NCBI GenBank assembly: GCA_964431365.1
Contig: CAYSJJ010000004.1
Coordinates: forward strand, 1 to 64,000
DNA length: 64,000 nucleotides
From: Geomobilibacter sp964431365
GTDB lineage: Bacteria; Desulfobacterota; Desulfuromonadia; Geobacterales; DSM-12255
Direction of reading: 5' to 3'
The notes beneath the pieces are model-generated. The model ran no database searches. It saw nothing but the letters and a program-made list of their open reading frames with translations, and was not told where the DNA came from. Shown here in pieces: positions 42,029 to 50,493 of the stretch; position 1 is the first letter of the stretch; each line of letters starts with the position of its first letter. A program made the translations under genes and the position numbers.

Positions 42029-42910
42029 ATGAAACGGCGGAATTTCCTGACTCTGCTGGGAGTCGCCCCACTCTGCTCCGGGTGGTTGGTCCGAAATGCC
42101 CTGGCCGCTCAGCAGCCGGTGGTGGCGGTGGCTGAAGGGGCCGACTACCCGGCTATCACCCGTCGGGCGATCAATGCGCTTGGCGGCATCAGGCGCTTCG
42201 TGAAGAGCGGCAGCACCGTGGTGGTCAAGCCGAACATGGGGTGGGACCGGGGAGCGGAGTACGGCGCCAATACCCACCCGCTGGTGGTGAAGGCCATTGT
42301 GGAGGAGTGCCTGGCGGCCGGGGCGAAGCGGGTCAAGGTCTTTGACCGGAGCTGCAACGACGAGCGACGCTGTTACGTGAACAGCGGGATAGAGCCTGCC
42401 CTGAAAGGGATGAAGGGGGTAGACGTAAAGCACGTGGAGGATGAGCGTTTCAAGAAGGTCGCGCTCAACGGCAGGGTGCTGAAGGAGTGGGAGCTGTATG
42501 GCGAGGCGCTCTCCGCGGATGTGTACATAAACGTGCCGGTGGCCAAGCACCACGGCCTCAGCAAGCTTACCCTCGGCCTCAAGAACGTGATGGGGATCAT
42601 GGGGGGTAACCGCGGTTCGATCCATAAATACCTGGACCAGGCGCTGACGGACGTCAACGCCTTTTTTCGTCCGCACCTGACCCTCATCGACGCCACCCGC
42701 ATCCTCACCGCCCATGGACCCCAGGGGGGGAACCTGAAGGACGTGAAGGTCCTGAACACGATTGTCGCCTCCACCGATGTGGTCGCTGCCGATGCGTTTG
42801 CCACCACCCTGTTCGGCATGAAGCCGGCCGACATTGCCGTGACGGTTGCGGCCCACAAGCGGGGGCTTGGAGAGATGAATCTGGACAGGATCCGCATCGT
42901 GAGGGTGTAG
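42029..42910 (+). CDS. DUF362 protein with a Tat-like signal
   Basis: The 293-residue protein begins MKRRNFLTLLGVAPLC with a twin Arg followed by a hydrophobic stretch and ALAAQQ, so export by the Tat system is likely. The body is a DUF362 domain (STVVVKPNMGWDRG, VYINVPVAKHHGLSKLTLG, LKNVMGIMGGNRG) without ferredoxin cysteines. GAAGGAGG precedes the ATG. The next gene encodes a polyferredoxin of NapH/NosR type; both may act in one periplasmic/membrane electron-transfer process, as DUF362 and polyferredoxin genes often adjoin in anaerobes. A hairpin with a T-run lies between them. Confidence 0.85.
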   Translation: MKRRNFLTLLGVAPLCSGWLVRNALAAQQPVVAVAEGADYPAITRRAINALGGIRRFVKSGSTVVVKPNMGWDRGAEYGANTHPLVVKAIVEECLAAGAKRVKVFDRSCNDERRCYVNSGIEPALKGMKGVDVKHVEDERFKKVALNGRVLKEWELYGEALSADVYINVPVAKHHGLSKLTLGLKNVMGIMGGNRGSIHKYLDQALTDVNAFFRPHLTLIDATRILTAHGPQGGNLKDVKVLNTIVASTDVVAADAFATTLFGMKPADIAVTVAAHKRGLGEMNLDRIRIVRV

Positions 42911-42937
42911 CCGGCACAAGCAGTGAACGTAGATCGC

Positions 42938-42980
42938 AGACCCGCCGGCATACGCATGGGAGCGTAGCCGGTCTTTTTTT
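42938..42980 (+). terminator. Terminator after the Tat DUF362 gene
   Basis: AGACC-GCCGG-TACGC pairs with GCGTA-GCCGG-TCT with small bulges and is followed by TTTTTTT. The polyferredoxin gene starts 34 bp later, so read-through or a further promoter is needed. Confidence 0.7.
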
Positions 42981-43013
42981 GCGTCTTTCAGCGGTCCCTT
43001 TTTGGGGTATGCC

Positions 43014-44567
43014 ATGAAGAAGATCTCCGCAGCCCGCTTCTCGCAACTCATCTTTCTCGCGATATTCCTGGTGCTTTTCGTCCGGACAGAGTACCGGGGG
43101 CGCGACGAGTTGTCAGCGGCGGTGAACAGCTTTTTCCGGGCCGACACCCTGGTGGCGGTCAGCTACCTCCTGGCTGCCAAGGCCTGGAACTGGCTGATCC
43201 TCCCCGGCCTGTTGCTGCTTGTGGCGACCGTTCTCCTCGGCCGGTTCTTCTGCGGCTGGATCTGCCCCCTCGGGACCGTCCTGGACCTGGTGGCCGGCCG
43301 GATCCGCAGGCGCGGACCGCTCAGGCTCATCCAGGGAAACGCCAAATACTGGGTACTGCTCCCTCTCCTTGGCGCCGCCCTCTGCGGGGTGAACCTCTCC
43401 GGCATCCTCGATCCCCTCGCCATACTCCTGAGAGGTCTCTCCCTCTCGCTCTATCCGATTCTCGGGGATGGGGTCCGGCAGGGATGGGCCGGGCTCTACG
43501 GAGTTGTCGGCGATCGCCGGGATCTGCTCGATCCGGCGTTCAGGTTGATCCGGGACAACCTCCTCCCGTTTAGGGATACCTTCTACCCCCTGGCCTTTGC
43601 CTCCTTTGCCATGCTGTCGGCTGTCATCGCCCTGGAGGCGACCGAGAGCCGGGCCTGGTGCCGCCGTCTCTGCCCCCTCGGTACGCTGCTCGGCTTGGTC
43701 TCACGATTCTCCCTTGTCAGGAGGAGTCCCATCCGGCTCTGCGGCGACTGCCAGGGGTGCCGGGAGCTCTGCCCCACGTCGTTCGACCAGGAGTTGCTCA
43801 ACACCGAGGAGTGCATCCGCTGCTTCGCCTGCCAGGAGGGGTGCCCGAAGGGGCGGGTGGTCTTCCGTCTGGCCGGCCGGATTGACCGTGGCGACGGGTA
43901 TCTCCCGGAGCGGAGGGCGCTCGTAGGCGGCATGATTTCCGGCCTGTTCCTGGCGCGGCTCTTCCGTTTCAGGGATCCCGTGGCCAATGCGCGACTGCTC
44001 AGGCCGCCGGGGGTACGTGACGAGCGGGAGTTTCTCGCCGCCTGCGTCCGGTGCGGGGAGTGCCTGAAGGTCTGTCTGAAGAGCGCCCTCTATCCGGCTG
44101 TCGGTCAGGCCGGAGTCGAAGGGCTCTTTACGCCGGTGGCCATTCCCCGTCTTGGCTACTGCGAATACAACTGTACCCTCTGTGGTCAGGTCTGTCCGAC
44201 CGGCGCCATCCCCCGCCTCCCGCTTCCGGAGAAGCGTCGGGCGGTCATCGGCAAGGCGGTCTTCGACAAGAACCACTGTCTCCCGTTTGCGAAGAAGACC
44301 AACTGCATCGTCTGCGAGGAGCACTGCCCCATTCCGACCAAGGCGATCCGTTCCGAGAGGGTGCGGACGAAGGATGCGGCCGGCCGGGAAACGGAACTGC
44401 AGCTCCCCTACGTGGTGGATGACCTTTGCAACGGCTGCGGCATCTGCGAAAACGTCTGTCCGCTGGAGGGTAAGGCGGGAATAGAGGTGTTTGCCGTCAG
44501 GGACCGAACGCCGCTCAGGGAGCCGGCGGCGGCCGGCGGAGAGGAACGGGATCCGTACAGCGGCTGA
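43014..44567 (+). CDS. Membrane-bound polyferredoxin (NapH/NosR-like 4Fe-4S protein)
   Basis: The 517-residue protein has several membrane helices in its first ~230 residues with the CGWICPLGTVLD and CRRLCPLGTLLG motifs of the NapH/NosR/RdxA group. A ferredoxin region follows with CGDCQGCRELCP, CIRCFACQEGCP, CVRCGECLKVC, CTLCGQVCP, CIVCEEHCP and CNGCGICENVCP, enough for several [4Fe-4S] clusters. Such proteins move electrons between the quinone pool and periplasmic or cytoplasmic partners. The ATG at 43014 has GGGG nearby. The neighbour is a Tat-exported DUF362 protein. Confidence 0.88.
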   Translation: MKKISAARFSQLIFLAIFLVLFVRTEYRGRDELSAAVNSFFRADTLVAVSYLLAAKAWNWLILPGLLLLVATVLLGRFFCGWICPLGTVLDLVAGRIRRRGPLRLIQGNAKYWVLLPLLGAALCGVNLSGILDPLAILLRGLSLSLYPILGDGVRQGWAGLYGVVGDRRDLLDPAFRLIRDNLLPFRDTFYPLAFASFAMLSAVIALEATESRAWCRRLCPLGTLLGLVSRFSLVRRSPIRLCGDCQGCRELCPTSFDQELLNTEECIRCFACQEGCPKGRVVFRLAGRIDRGDGYLPERRALVGGMISGLFLARLFRFRDPVANARLLRPPGVRDEREFLAACVRCGECLKVCLKSALYPAVGQAGVEGLFTPVAIPRLGYCEYNCTLCGQVCPTGAIPRLPLPEKRRAVIGKAVFDKNHCLPFAKKTNCIVCEEHCPIPTKAIRSERVRTKDAAGRETELQLPYVVDDLCNGCGICENVCPLEGKAGIEVFAVRDRTPLREPAAAGGEERDPYSG

Positions 44568-44589
44568 ACGGGTGTAACGGGAGATTGAG

Positions 44590-44620
44590 AACGGGGCGGC
44601 CGCCAGGCCGCCCCGTTTCT
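44590..44620. terminator. Bidirectional terminator between convergent genes
   Basis: AACGGGGCGGCC (44590-44601) pairs with GGCCGCCCCGTT (44606-44617), followed by TCTTT on the plus strand. Confidence 0.8.
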
Positions 44621-45409
44621 TTATGCGGGGAGTGAGTTGAGAAACTCCAGCAGGACGCTGTTGAAGAGCCCCGGCTCTTCCAGGTTGACCAGGTGTCCAC
44701 CACGGGGGAGCAGGCGGGCGGTGCAGTTGGGGAGTCCCTGCCGGAAGGTTTCGGCGGTCGCCGGCGGGGCGGCCTGATCCTGGGCAGCGCTGACCACCAG
44801 GGCCGGTTGTCGTATGGTCGGGAGGAGCGGCGTGAAGTCGGGGCGTTCGCGCATGGCCAGGAGCCCTCCGGCCAGGCCGCGGGAGCTGGTTCCCGCCATC
44901 CAGGAATAGGCCTCCCCGGCCAGCTCCGGCTTTTCATCCGGTGTGCCGGGTGCGAAAAGGACCTGGGTGAAGGCGTCGGTGATGACCTGCGGTCCGAACT
45001 TCATCACGTCCTTGGCCAGGGCCAGGCGCCGGGCTCTGCCTACCTCGTCGTCGGCAGTGCTCCGGGTGGTGATGAACATGGCGGCCCTCACCCGCTCGGG
45101 GGCCTGCAGCAGGAGGCGGAGGAGGATGTACCCCCCCATGGACATGCCGCCGATCACGGCACTGTCGATCTCCAGGTGATCCAGCAGCTCCAGGATGTCA
45201 TCCACGAAAAGCTCGATGCTGTAGGGACCGTCCGGGGCGTCACTCTCTCCGAACCCCCGGAGGTCCGGCGCGATCACCCGGAAGCCGGCCGCGGCAAGGG
45301 CCGAGATCTGGGGCTGCCACATCCTGCGGCAGAGGGGAAACCCGTGGATCAGGAGGACGGGGGTGCCGCTCCCCACGTCGTCATAGGCCATCATTATGCC
45401 GTTGATCAT
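44621..45409 (-). CDS. Alpha/beta-fold hydrolase
   Basis: The 262-residue protein shows the alpha/beta-hydrolase oxyanion loop VLLIHGFPLCRRMW, the nucleophile elbow GGMSMGG (Ser), an Asp region after LVVSAAQDQAAP and the catalytic His in LLPRGGHLVNLEEP. The substrate is unknown; relatives include esterases and 3-oxoadipate enol-lactonases. Its ATG overlaps the stop of the carbonic anhydrase gene (ATGA), so the two are coupled. The open frame upstream to 45607 belongs to the shadow of the previous gene. Confidence 0.88.
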   Translation of the reverse strand: MINGIMMAYDDVGSGTPVLLIHGFPLCRRMWQPQISALAAAGFRVIAPDLRGFGESDAPDGPYSIELFVDDILELLDHLEIDSAVIGGMSMGGYILLRLLLQAPERVRAAMFITTRSTADDEVGRARRLALAKDVMKFGPQVITDAFTQVLFAPGTPDEKPELAGEAYSWMAGTSSRGLAGGLLAMRERPDFTPLLPTIRQPALVVSAAQDQAAPPATAETFRQGLPNCTARLLPRGGHLVNLEEPGLFNSVLLEFLNSLPA

Positions 45410-45999
45410 GGCCTGCACGGTGAAACTCCAGGCGCTGCGCCGCTCTTCACCCCGCCATAGCCGTTGACCACCACCTCCAGGTGCCCGTCGTTCGGGCAGA
45501 AGATGAGGCCGTGAATCGGCACGTCCGCGGGGATGAGCGGGTTCGAACGGATCTTTTCCACAACGTCGCCGACGTTTTCCTGCGGGCAGCCAAAGGCGCC
45601 GATCCACTGGGCCAGGTCGGGGACATGGGTCTCGATGGCCTGGGGATCGATGCCCCGGGCGATCATGTCCGCCTTGAGCCGCTCCGGATCGACGCTCGCC
45701 ATGCCGCAGTCCTCATGGCCGATGACGAAGACCTCCTCCACCCCCAGCATGAAGATCGCAGCCACGAGGCTTCTGATGACCCCTCCGTGGAGGGGGTCGA
45801 CCAGGGTATTGCCGGCGTTCTTGATGACCTTCGCGTCACCGCGCCGAATCCCCATGGCCGGTTCCAGGAACTCGACCAGGCGGGTATCCATGCAGGTGAA
45901 TATGGCGAACTGTTTCTTCGGGTTTTTGGGGAGCGGTGGGAAGGCCCCGGGATGGACGAACGTGCGGTTCGCCTCCAGGACGCTATCGAGCAGGCTCAT
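45406..45999 (-). CDS. Beta-carbonic anhydrase
   Basis: The 197-residue protein has the beta-class zinc ligands: Cys36 in FTCMDTR with the Asp38-Arg40 dyad, and His95 and Cys98 in IGHEDCG. It hydrates CO2 to bicarbonate. Its length is that of the short clade often found in Gram-positive and deltaproteobacterial genomes. A strong AGGAGG precedes the ATG. It is translationally coupled to the downstream alpha/beta hydrolase. Confidence 0.92.
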   Translation of the reverse strand: MSLLDSVLEANRTFVHPGAFPPLPKNPKKQFAIFTCMDTRLVEFLEPAMGIRRGDAKVIKNAGNTLVDPLHGGVIRSLVAAIFMLGVEEVFVIGHEDCGMASVDPERLKADMIARGIDPQAIETHVPDLAQWIGAFGCPQENVGDVVEKIRSNPLIPADVPIHGLIFCPNDGHLEVVVNGYGGVKSGAAPGVSPCRP

Positions 46000-46047
46000 G
46001 GTCAGTTCCTCCTGGCGATGCTGTTGTACCGTGAAGCGTATTTCGTG

Positions 46048-46587
46048 TCAATCGTTCCGGAGCGGGTCGAGAAGGAGCGCCCTGGCAATGGTCAGGCGCT
46101 CTTCTCCCTCCGGCAGCGGTCTGCCGAGGCTTTGCACGAACAGGGCATTGACGGCGGCAAGGGTCTCGTTGAGCCGTTCCAGCTGGATGACTGCGCTCCC
46201 CGGCAGCGAGTCGACCCCCCTGAAGTTGCGGGGACAGTGGTCCACGCGCATGCCGTCCGGCGTCTCCAGGAGGATGGGGAGGCCGTGGGTGCGGCAGATG
46301 ATCGGCCTGGCGGGGTAGAGCAGGCATATCCCGTCCCGCAGGAGAGGGCAGGGGGCCTCGGGAGGCGTATCGTGAGCCCGGCCCCGCAGTTCGGAGCGCA
46401 ACTGGTCGGGAAGTTCGCTGAACGCCGTTGCCAGGGCGTAAGCCTCCACCGGGAAGACGGAGATGTGACGGCAGCAGCCGTCGCAGCCGCGGGTACAGGC
46501 CAGATGGCTGCCGTGTGCGCTGGCGATCCTTTCGCAGAGGGTGTCTACGCTCTCAACCAGTTTCCGATAGTTGGCAAATGCTCTCAT
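46048..46587 (-). CDS. YkgJ-family cysteine cluster protein
   Basis: The 179-residue protein has the spaced cysteines of the YkgJ/UPF0153 Fe-S or zinc-binding family: CTRGCDGCCRH, then CPLLRDGICLLYPARPIICRTHG and DHCPRNF. The role of these proteins is not settled; metal chelation is inferred. A GGGAGGA site precedes the ATG. It lies 48 bp upstream of the carbonic anhydrase gene on the same strand, so the three minus genes at 44.6-46.6 kb may form an operon. It is divergent from the polyprenyl synthase gene. Confidence 0.85.
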   Translation of the reverse strand: MRAFANYRKLVESVDTLCERIASAHGSHLACTRGCDGCCRHISVFPVEAYALATAFSELPDQLRSELRGRAHDTPPEAPCPLLRDGICLLYPARPIICRTHGLPILLETPDGMRVDHCPRNFRGVDSLPGSAVIQLERLNETLAAVNALFVQSLGRPLPEGEERLTIARALLLDPLRND

Positions 46588-46669
46588 CGAGATCGTCCTC
46601 CCGTTCCCAAAACCCGCAGCTTATCCTCTCTTCAGCGGGAGTGCAAGCGCTCAGGTTCCGAGAAATGCT

Positions 46670-46699
46670 TTGACAAAGCGTCTGACATTCTTTTAGTAT
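46670..46699 (+). promoter_or_regulatory. Promoter of the polyprenyl synthase gene, start region shared with 13516
   Basis: TTGACA (46670-46675) and TAGTAT (46694-46699) are 18 nt apart. The following GGCCCAAAATTAAGCGAGGT closely matches the region after the candidate promoter at 13516, though the downstream genes are unrelated. Confidence 0.7.
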
Positions 46700-46725
46700 G
46701 GCCCAAAATTAAGCGAGGTTACGGA

Positions 46726-47694
46726 ATGGAAGCGGCTCTTGCCCTGATCGGGGAAGACCTGAAGAATGTGGAGCAGCAGTTCAGGAAGGATCTGGATTCC
46801 AACGTCCCCCTTATCCGCAAGGTCGGGGAGTACGTCCTCTCCAGTGGCGGCAAGCGTATCCGGCCCGCCCTTCTCCTGCTGGCGGCCCGCCTGTGCGACT
46901 ACCATGGCGACCGCTCCGTACCTCTTGCCAGCGTCATAGAATTCATCCACACTGCCACGCTCCTCCACGATGACGTGGTCGACAGCGCCAACCTGCGTCG
47001 CGGTATCGCCTCGGCCAACAGCCTCTGGGGAAATGAGGCGTCGGTGCTGGTCGGCGATTTCCTCTTCTCCAAGTCCTTTTCGCTGATGGTCGCCGACGGC
47101 GATCTGAACATCCTCCGGATTCTCTCCGCCGCCACGACCCGCATCGCCGAGGGAGAGGTGCTTCAGCTCGTCTGCACCAGCGATCTGGAGATGACCGAAG
47201 AGCGTTACATCGAAGTGGTGGAGTGCAAGACCGCAATCCTCCTCGCCGCTGCCTGCCAGTCCGGGGCCATTCTGGGTGCTGTCCCCCCTGAACAGGAAGC
47301 CGCCCTTGCCGACTTCGGCATGAAGCTCGGGATAGCGTTCCAGCTCATGGACGATACCCTCGATTACGTGGCCAAAGAAGAGGCGTTCGGCAAGAGCATC
47401 GGCCACGATCTGGAGGAAGGGAAGCTGACCCTCCCCCTGATCCATGCGTTGCGCCACTGTGCGCCGGACGAGCGTGATCGGATCGGCGAGGTGATCGTCA
47501 AGGATACCTTGGAGGATGAGGATTTCGACGACGTTTTTGCCCTTGTCCACGCCTATGGCGGGATCGACTACACCGTGCAGCGGGCAGGCGACTATGTGGC
47601 CTCTGCCAAGGAGTGTCTGGTCGGGTTCCCCTCCTCGCCGGCCAAAGACGCCCTTTTTCGCCTCGCAGAGTACGTGGTCAACCGGGAACGTTAA
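46726..47694 (+). CDS. ispB: All-trans polyprenyl diphosphate synthase (IspB-like)
   Basis: The 322-residue protein carries the two aspartate-rich motifs of trans-prenyltransferases: LLHDDVVDSANLRRG and FQLMDDTLDYVAKEE, plus GGKRIRPALLLLAAR. It elongates farnesyl diphosphate with isopentenyl diphosphate to make the side chain of menaquinone, the quinone of Geobacter. The product length (octa- or nona-) cannot be read here. The ATG follows GAGGTTACGGA. It has a clear promoter and is followed by a 150-bp gap and a small unknown gene. Confidence 0.93.
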   Translation: MEAALALIGEDLKNVEQQFRKDLDSNVPLIRKVGEYVLSSGGKRIRPALLLLAARLCDYHGDRSVPLASVIEFIHTATLLHDDVVDSANLRRGIASANSLWGNEASVLVGDFLFSKSFSLMVADGDLNILRILSAATTRIAEGEVLQLVCTSDLEMTEERYIEVVECKTAILLAAACQSGAILGAVPPEQEAALADFGMKLGIAFQLMDDTLDYVAKEEAFGKSIGHDLEEGKLTLPLIHALRHCAPDERDRIGEVIVKDTLEDEDFDDVFALVHAYGGIDYTVQRAGDYVASAKECLVGFPSSPAKDALFRLAEYVVNRER

Positions 47695-47843
47695 ATAGCA
47701 GTTCCTTTCCGCCAAATAGCCCCCCCTTTTTGAGCTCCTAGTATCCCGTATACTGAATGTCAGGCATCTTTTTGCGCGGTATAGAATTTGCTTATTAAAA
47801 TAGTCAAGCTAAACAATACCAATCGTTTCACTGGGGAACGCGG

Positions 47844-48098
47844 ATGGAAGAGCTGGAGCTCGTTCATCAAACAGAGATCGAGATGAATGGTGATCGCTAT
47901 ACGGTCACGGTTTTCTGTCGGGCTGACGGTCGCCACGTCGCCAAGACCCGTTTTGAAAACGACGACATCATCAACGACGGTGACTCGCTGGAAGACGTGC
48001 TGGCCAAGCATGAGAGCCTGCTTCCGCTGGCGATCAGTTCCCGTCGGGTGATGAAGGCGTTCAAGGGGATCGACAGCAGCCAGGGAGGAAACTCCTGA
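47844..48098 (+). CDS. Small conserved-looking protein of unknown function (84 aa)
   Basis: I do not recognise this protein. It has a short beta-rich N-terminal half (EIEMNGDRYTVTVFCRADGRHVAKTRF) and a helical C-terminus (SLEDVLAKHESLLPLAISSRRVMKAF). There is no signal peptide. GGGGAACGCGG precedes the ATG, and the sequence composition fits its neighbours. A weak promoter-like TTGCTT-16-TAAACA lies about 35-60 nt upstream. It stands alone between the polyprenyl synthase and TlpA genes. A hairpin (48101-48134, GCAAGGAC with GTCCTTGC) follows it without a T-run. Confidence 0.65.
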   Translation: MEELELVHQTEIEMNGDRYTVTVFCRADGRHVAKTRFENDDIINDGDSLEDVLAKHESLLPLAISSRRVMKAFKGIDSSQGGNS

Positions 48099-48362
48099 CC
48101 GCAAGGACTCCCTTCGGTCGGAAAAGGTCCTTGCATTCATAGGGGAATTGGCATACTAGTGTCCCATGTTGCCGGGACCGGTCATGCTCACTCTTTTGTT
48201 CGCCCATACTATTAGTGGCATCGTGCTTTTTCCGTTACATCACCCCCTTTCACACTCCAGCTTTCCACGATATCCTGCTACGGCCGCATTATCTCCCGAT
48301 CATTGCTGCCGCCTTCCCCTATGAATGAACGGAAACAAACCAACCCAGGAGGAACGTCAGAT

Positions 48363-48896
48363 ATGAAGCGACTGATCGTATTGTTGCTGTTGATGCTGGT
48401 TTTTGTGGTTGCCGGCTGCAGCAAGAAAGAAGAAAAAGGCACAGAGAAGGCGACGGCGGCAAAGGTCGTCGAGGGGACCATGGCTCCCGACTTCGAGGCG
48501 AAAGACCTGACCGGCAAGGAAGTGAAACTGTCCGACCTGCGGGGCAAGGTGGTGCTCGTCAATTTCTGGGCCACCTGGTGCCCCCCCTGTCGTGAGGAGA
48601 TACCTTCCATGATGAAGCTGAATCAGGCCATGGCCGGCAAGCCCTTCCAGATGATCGCCCTCTCCATCGACGAAGGGGGGAAGGGGGCAATCGAGCAGTT
48701 TTTCGCCAAGAGCGGCCTGACCCTGCCGGCCTATCTTGACGGTGAGCAGAAGGTGGCCGGCCGCTATGGGATCACCGGAGTACCGGAGACCTTTGTGGTG
48801 GACAAGAAGGGTGTTATACTCAAAAAGGTCGTCGGCGGCATGGACTGGAGTTCCACCGAGGTGATCGGCTACCTGAACGGTCTGATGGGGCAGTAA
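48363..48896 (+). CDS. TlpA/ResA-like thioredoxin-fold lipoprotein
   Basis: The 177-residue protein has a lipoprotein signal (MLVFVVAGCSKK, Cys19) and a thioredoxin fold with the redox pair in WATWCPPC (Cys73, Cys76), the cis-Pro loop YGITGVPETFVVD and the TlpA-type insert. It should reduce apocytochrome c thiols in the periplasm. CcdA, which feeds it electrons across the membrane, is encoded 25 bp downstream. AGGAGG precedes the ATG at 48363; the frame is open to 48303. It fits System II cytochrome c maturation together with ResB/CcsB at 53-55 kb. Confidence 0.92.
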   Translation: MKRLIVLLLLMLVFVVAGCSKKEEKGTEKATAAKVVEGTMAPDFEAKDLTGKEVKLSDLRGKVVLVNFWATWCPPCREEIPSMMKLNQAMAGKPFQMIALSIDEGGKGAIEQFFAKSGLTLPAYLDGEQKVAGRYGITGVPETFVVDKKGVILKKVVGGMDWSSTEVIGYLNGLMGQ

Positions 48897-48921
48897 GAGA
48901 CGAAACGAAACGGGAGGCGGC

Positions 48922-49641
48922 GTGGAAGGAAACATCAGCTATTTCGGAGCATTCATCGCCGGCCTCCTGTCGTTTCTATCCCCTTGCGTTCTTCCGCTGA
49001 TCCCCTCCTTCATCACCTACATCACCGGGCTTTCCTTTGCCGACCTGCAGGCCGAGCACCCCACCCACAAGGTGCGTCAGCAGACCATCATCCACACCCT
49101 CATGTTTATCGCCGGCTTCACGGTGGTCTTTGTCCTGCTGGGGGCGTCGGCGACCTTCATCGGCGGCTTTCTCCAGGAGCACATGTCCGCGATCCGTCGT
49201 GTCGGCGGCATCCTGATCATCGTCTTCGGCATCCATGTGAGCGGTCTGGTGCCGATTCACCTGCTGCTGGGAGAAAAACGGGTCACCATTCATCGAAAGC
49301 CGGCCGGCTTCCTGGGGAGTTTCCTGGTGGGACTCGCCTTTGCCGCCGGCTGGACCCCCTGTATCGGGCCGATCCTCGCCTCCATCCTGATGGTTGCCGC
49401 CACCGAGGATACCGTATATCAGGGGATCGCGCTGCTCCTGGTATACTCGCTGGGGCTCGCCATCCCCTTCTTCCTCGCCAGCCTGGCCATGCACCAGTTC
49501 ATGATCTTTTTCAACCGGTTCAAGAAGCATATTCGGCTCATGGAGATTGTCACCGGCCTCTTCCTGGTGGTGGTCGGTATCCTCATCTTCTCCAATTCCC
49601 TGTCGCTGGTGCAGCGGTATTTCATGCGCTTTACGGAGTAA
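48922..49641 (+). CDS. ccdA: CcdA-like thiol-disulfide electron carrier
   Basis: The 239-residue membrane protein has about six helices and the two conserved cysteines in LLSFLSPCVLPLIPSF and AAGWTPCIGPILAS, which shuttle electrons from cytoplasmic thioredoxin to periplasmic TlpA/ResA. It starts at GTG behind GGGAGGCGG. It follows the TlpA-like gene, with which it must cooperate. The VOC gene starts 12 bp after its stop and belongs to the same transcript. Confidence 0.93.
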   Translation: MEGNISYFGAFIAGLLSFLSPCVLPLIPSFITYITGLSFADLQAEHPTHKVRQQTIIHTLMFIAGFTVVFVLLGASATFIGGFLQEHMSAIRRVGGILIIVFGIHVSGLVPIHLLLGEKRVTIHRKPAGFLGSFLVGLAFAAGWTPCIGPILASILMVAATEDTVYQGIALLLVYSLGLAIPFFLASLAMHQFMIFFNRFKKHIRLMEIVTGLFLVVVGILIFSNSLSLVQRYFMRFTE

Positions 49642-49653
49642 GCGAGGGCTTTC

Positions 49654-50055
49654 ATGGGACGTCACAGCGAGATGCAACTGACAGTGACTGACCTGGATAC
49701 GACCGAGGCCTTCTACGGGGGGATTCTCGAACTTCCGGTCCAGCGGGCGTTGACGTCACCCGGCGCACCCGAACACCTGATCCTGTCGACGGATGGCCTT
49801 GAACTGATCTTTGTCCAGGAGGAGGCGGTTCTCCAGAATCACCCGATCCTTGCCGAACGGTTCGCCACCTGTCCGCGGGGCATCGGGATCACCATCCACT
49901 TCCGGGTCAAAGACCTGGCCGGTATCTATGACGCCATCCTGGAGGAGGAACTGGAAGTCCTCTATCCATTGGAGGTCAAGCCGTACGGTCTGAAGGAGCT
50001 CTGGTGCTTCGATCCCGATGGTTACCTGGTGGTTCTGGAGGAGCCGCTTCGTTAG
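49654..50055 (+). CDS. VOC-superfamily (glyoxalase-like) protein
   Basis: The 133-residue protein has the paired beta-alpha-beta-beta-beta pattern of vicinal oxygen chelate proteins: MQLTVTDLDTTEAFYGGILELP, LELIFVQEE, TIHFRVKDLAGIYDAIL and ELWCFDPDGYLVVLEEP. Acidic and His residues at metal positions are partly conserved (His in TIHFRV, Glu at the last strand). Substrate unknown. It is the third gene of the TlpA-CcdA transcript, which may only reflect convenience. A GAGGG site precedes the ATG. Confidence 0.85.
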   Translation: MGRHSEMQLTVTDLDTTEAFYGGILELPVQRALTSPGAPEHLILSTDGLELIFVQEEAVLQNHPILAERFATCPRGIGITIHFRVKDLAGIYDAILEEELEVLYPLEVKPYGLKELWCFDPDGYLVVLEEPLR

Positions 50056-50122
50056 ACGCTTCCCCTGCAGCATGCTTTTCGCTTCTTTTCCCTCGATCCT
50101 CGAGGGAGCACGCATCGGACAT

Positions 50123-50212
50123 TCAGGTCTGAATCCCCATCTTGGGCAGGATGTAGCGATTCAGCACGTACCACCCCGCCACCACGCCGACCAACAGCAA
50201 ACTCTCTCCCAT
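50123..50212 (-). CDS. Single-helix membrane microprotein (29 aa)
   Basis: An ATG at 50210-50212 with an excellent GCAGGAGG site 7 nt away opens a 29-codon frame. The product begins MGESLLLVGVVAGWYVLN, one membrane helix, and ends RYILPKMGIQT, a short basic tail. AT-rich sequence upstream (TATATT, TTATTTT on the minus strand) could supply a promoter. The longer frame reading back to 50380 has no comparable start. I recall similar short proteins in other Geobacter-like genomes but cannot verify that. Function unknown; perhaps a small subunit or regulator of a membrane complex. Confidence 0.6.
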   Translation of the reverse strand: MGESLLLVGVVAGWYVLNRYILPKMGIQT

Positions 50213-50493
50213 GGGTGCACCTCCTGCAGCAAAATAACATATATTCCAAAAACAATATACTCTCTTTGCTCCTGACGCTGTCAGTGGACGGCTGGCAACG
50301 CCGAGGCGGGCCACACCGTTTCGACTAGTCACAATATCGTTGTTGGGCTTCACTCGCTCCGGCTGCAGGGCAACCCCCATGAATCGTGGGAAATGGCACG
50401 GAGTGGGGTTGGAAATGCACAGGAAATTAAAGAATACCCAAACAATGCCGAAAACAGTGACTCATGAACAGGAAACCCTAGGTGGGGGGTGTT
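50213..50493. other. Non-coding interval
   Basis: This 280-bp stretch holds the presumed promoter of the 29-residue microprotein (AT-rich 50230-50265, minus strand) and the leader of the small zinc-ribbon gene at 50494. I see no repeat, riboswitch or further gene. Confidence 0.5.

Noticed and set aside
45481..47694. 737-codon plus-strand frame ending in the polyprenyl synthase
   Set aside because: The part before 46726 is antisense to the carbonic anhydrase and YkgJ genes, and the promoter and ribosome binding site lie just before 46726.
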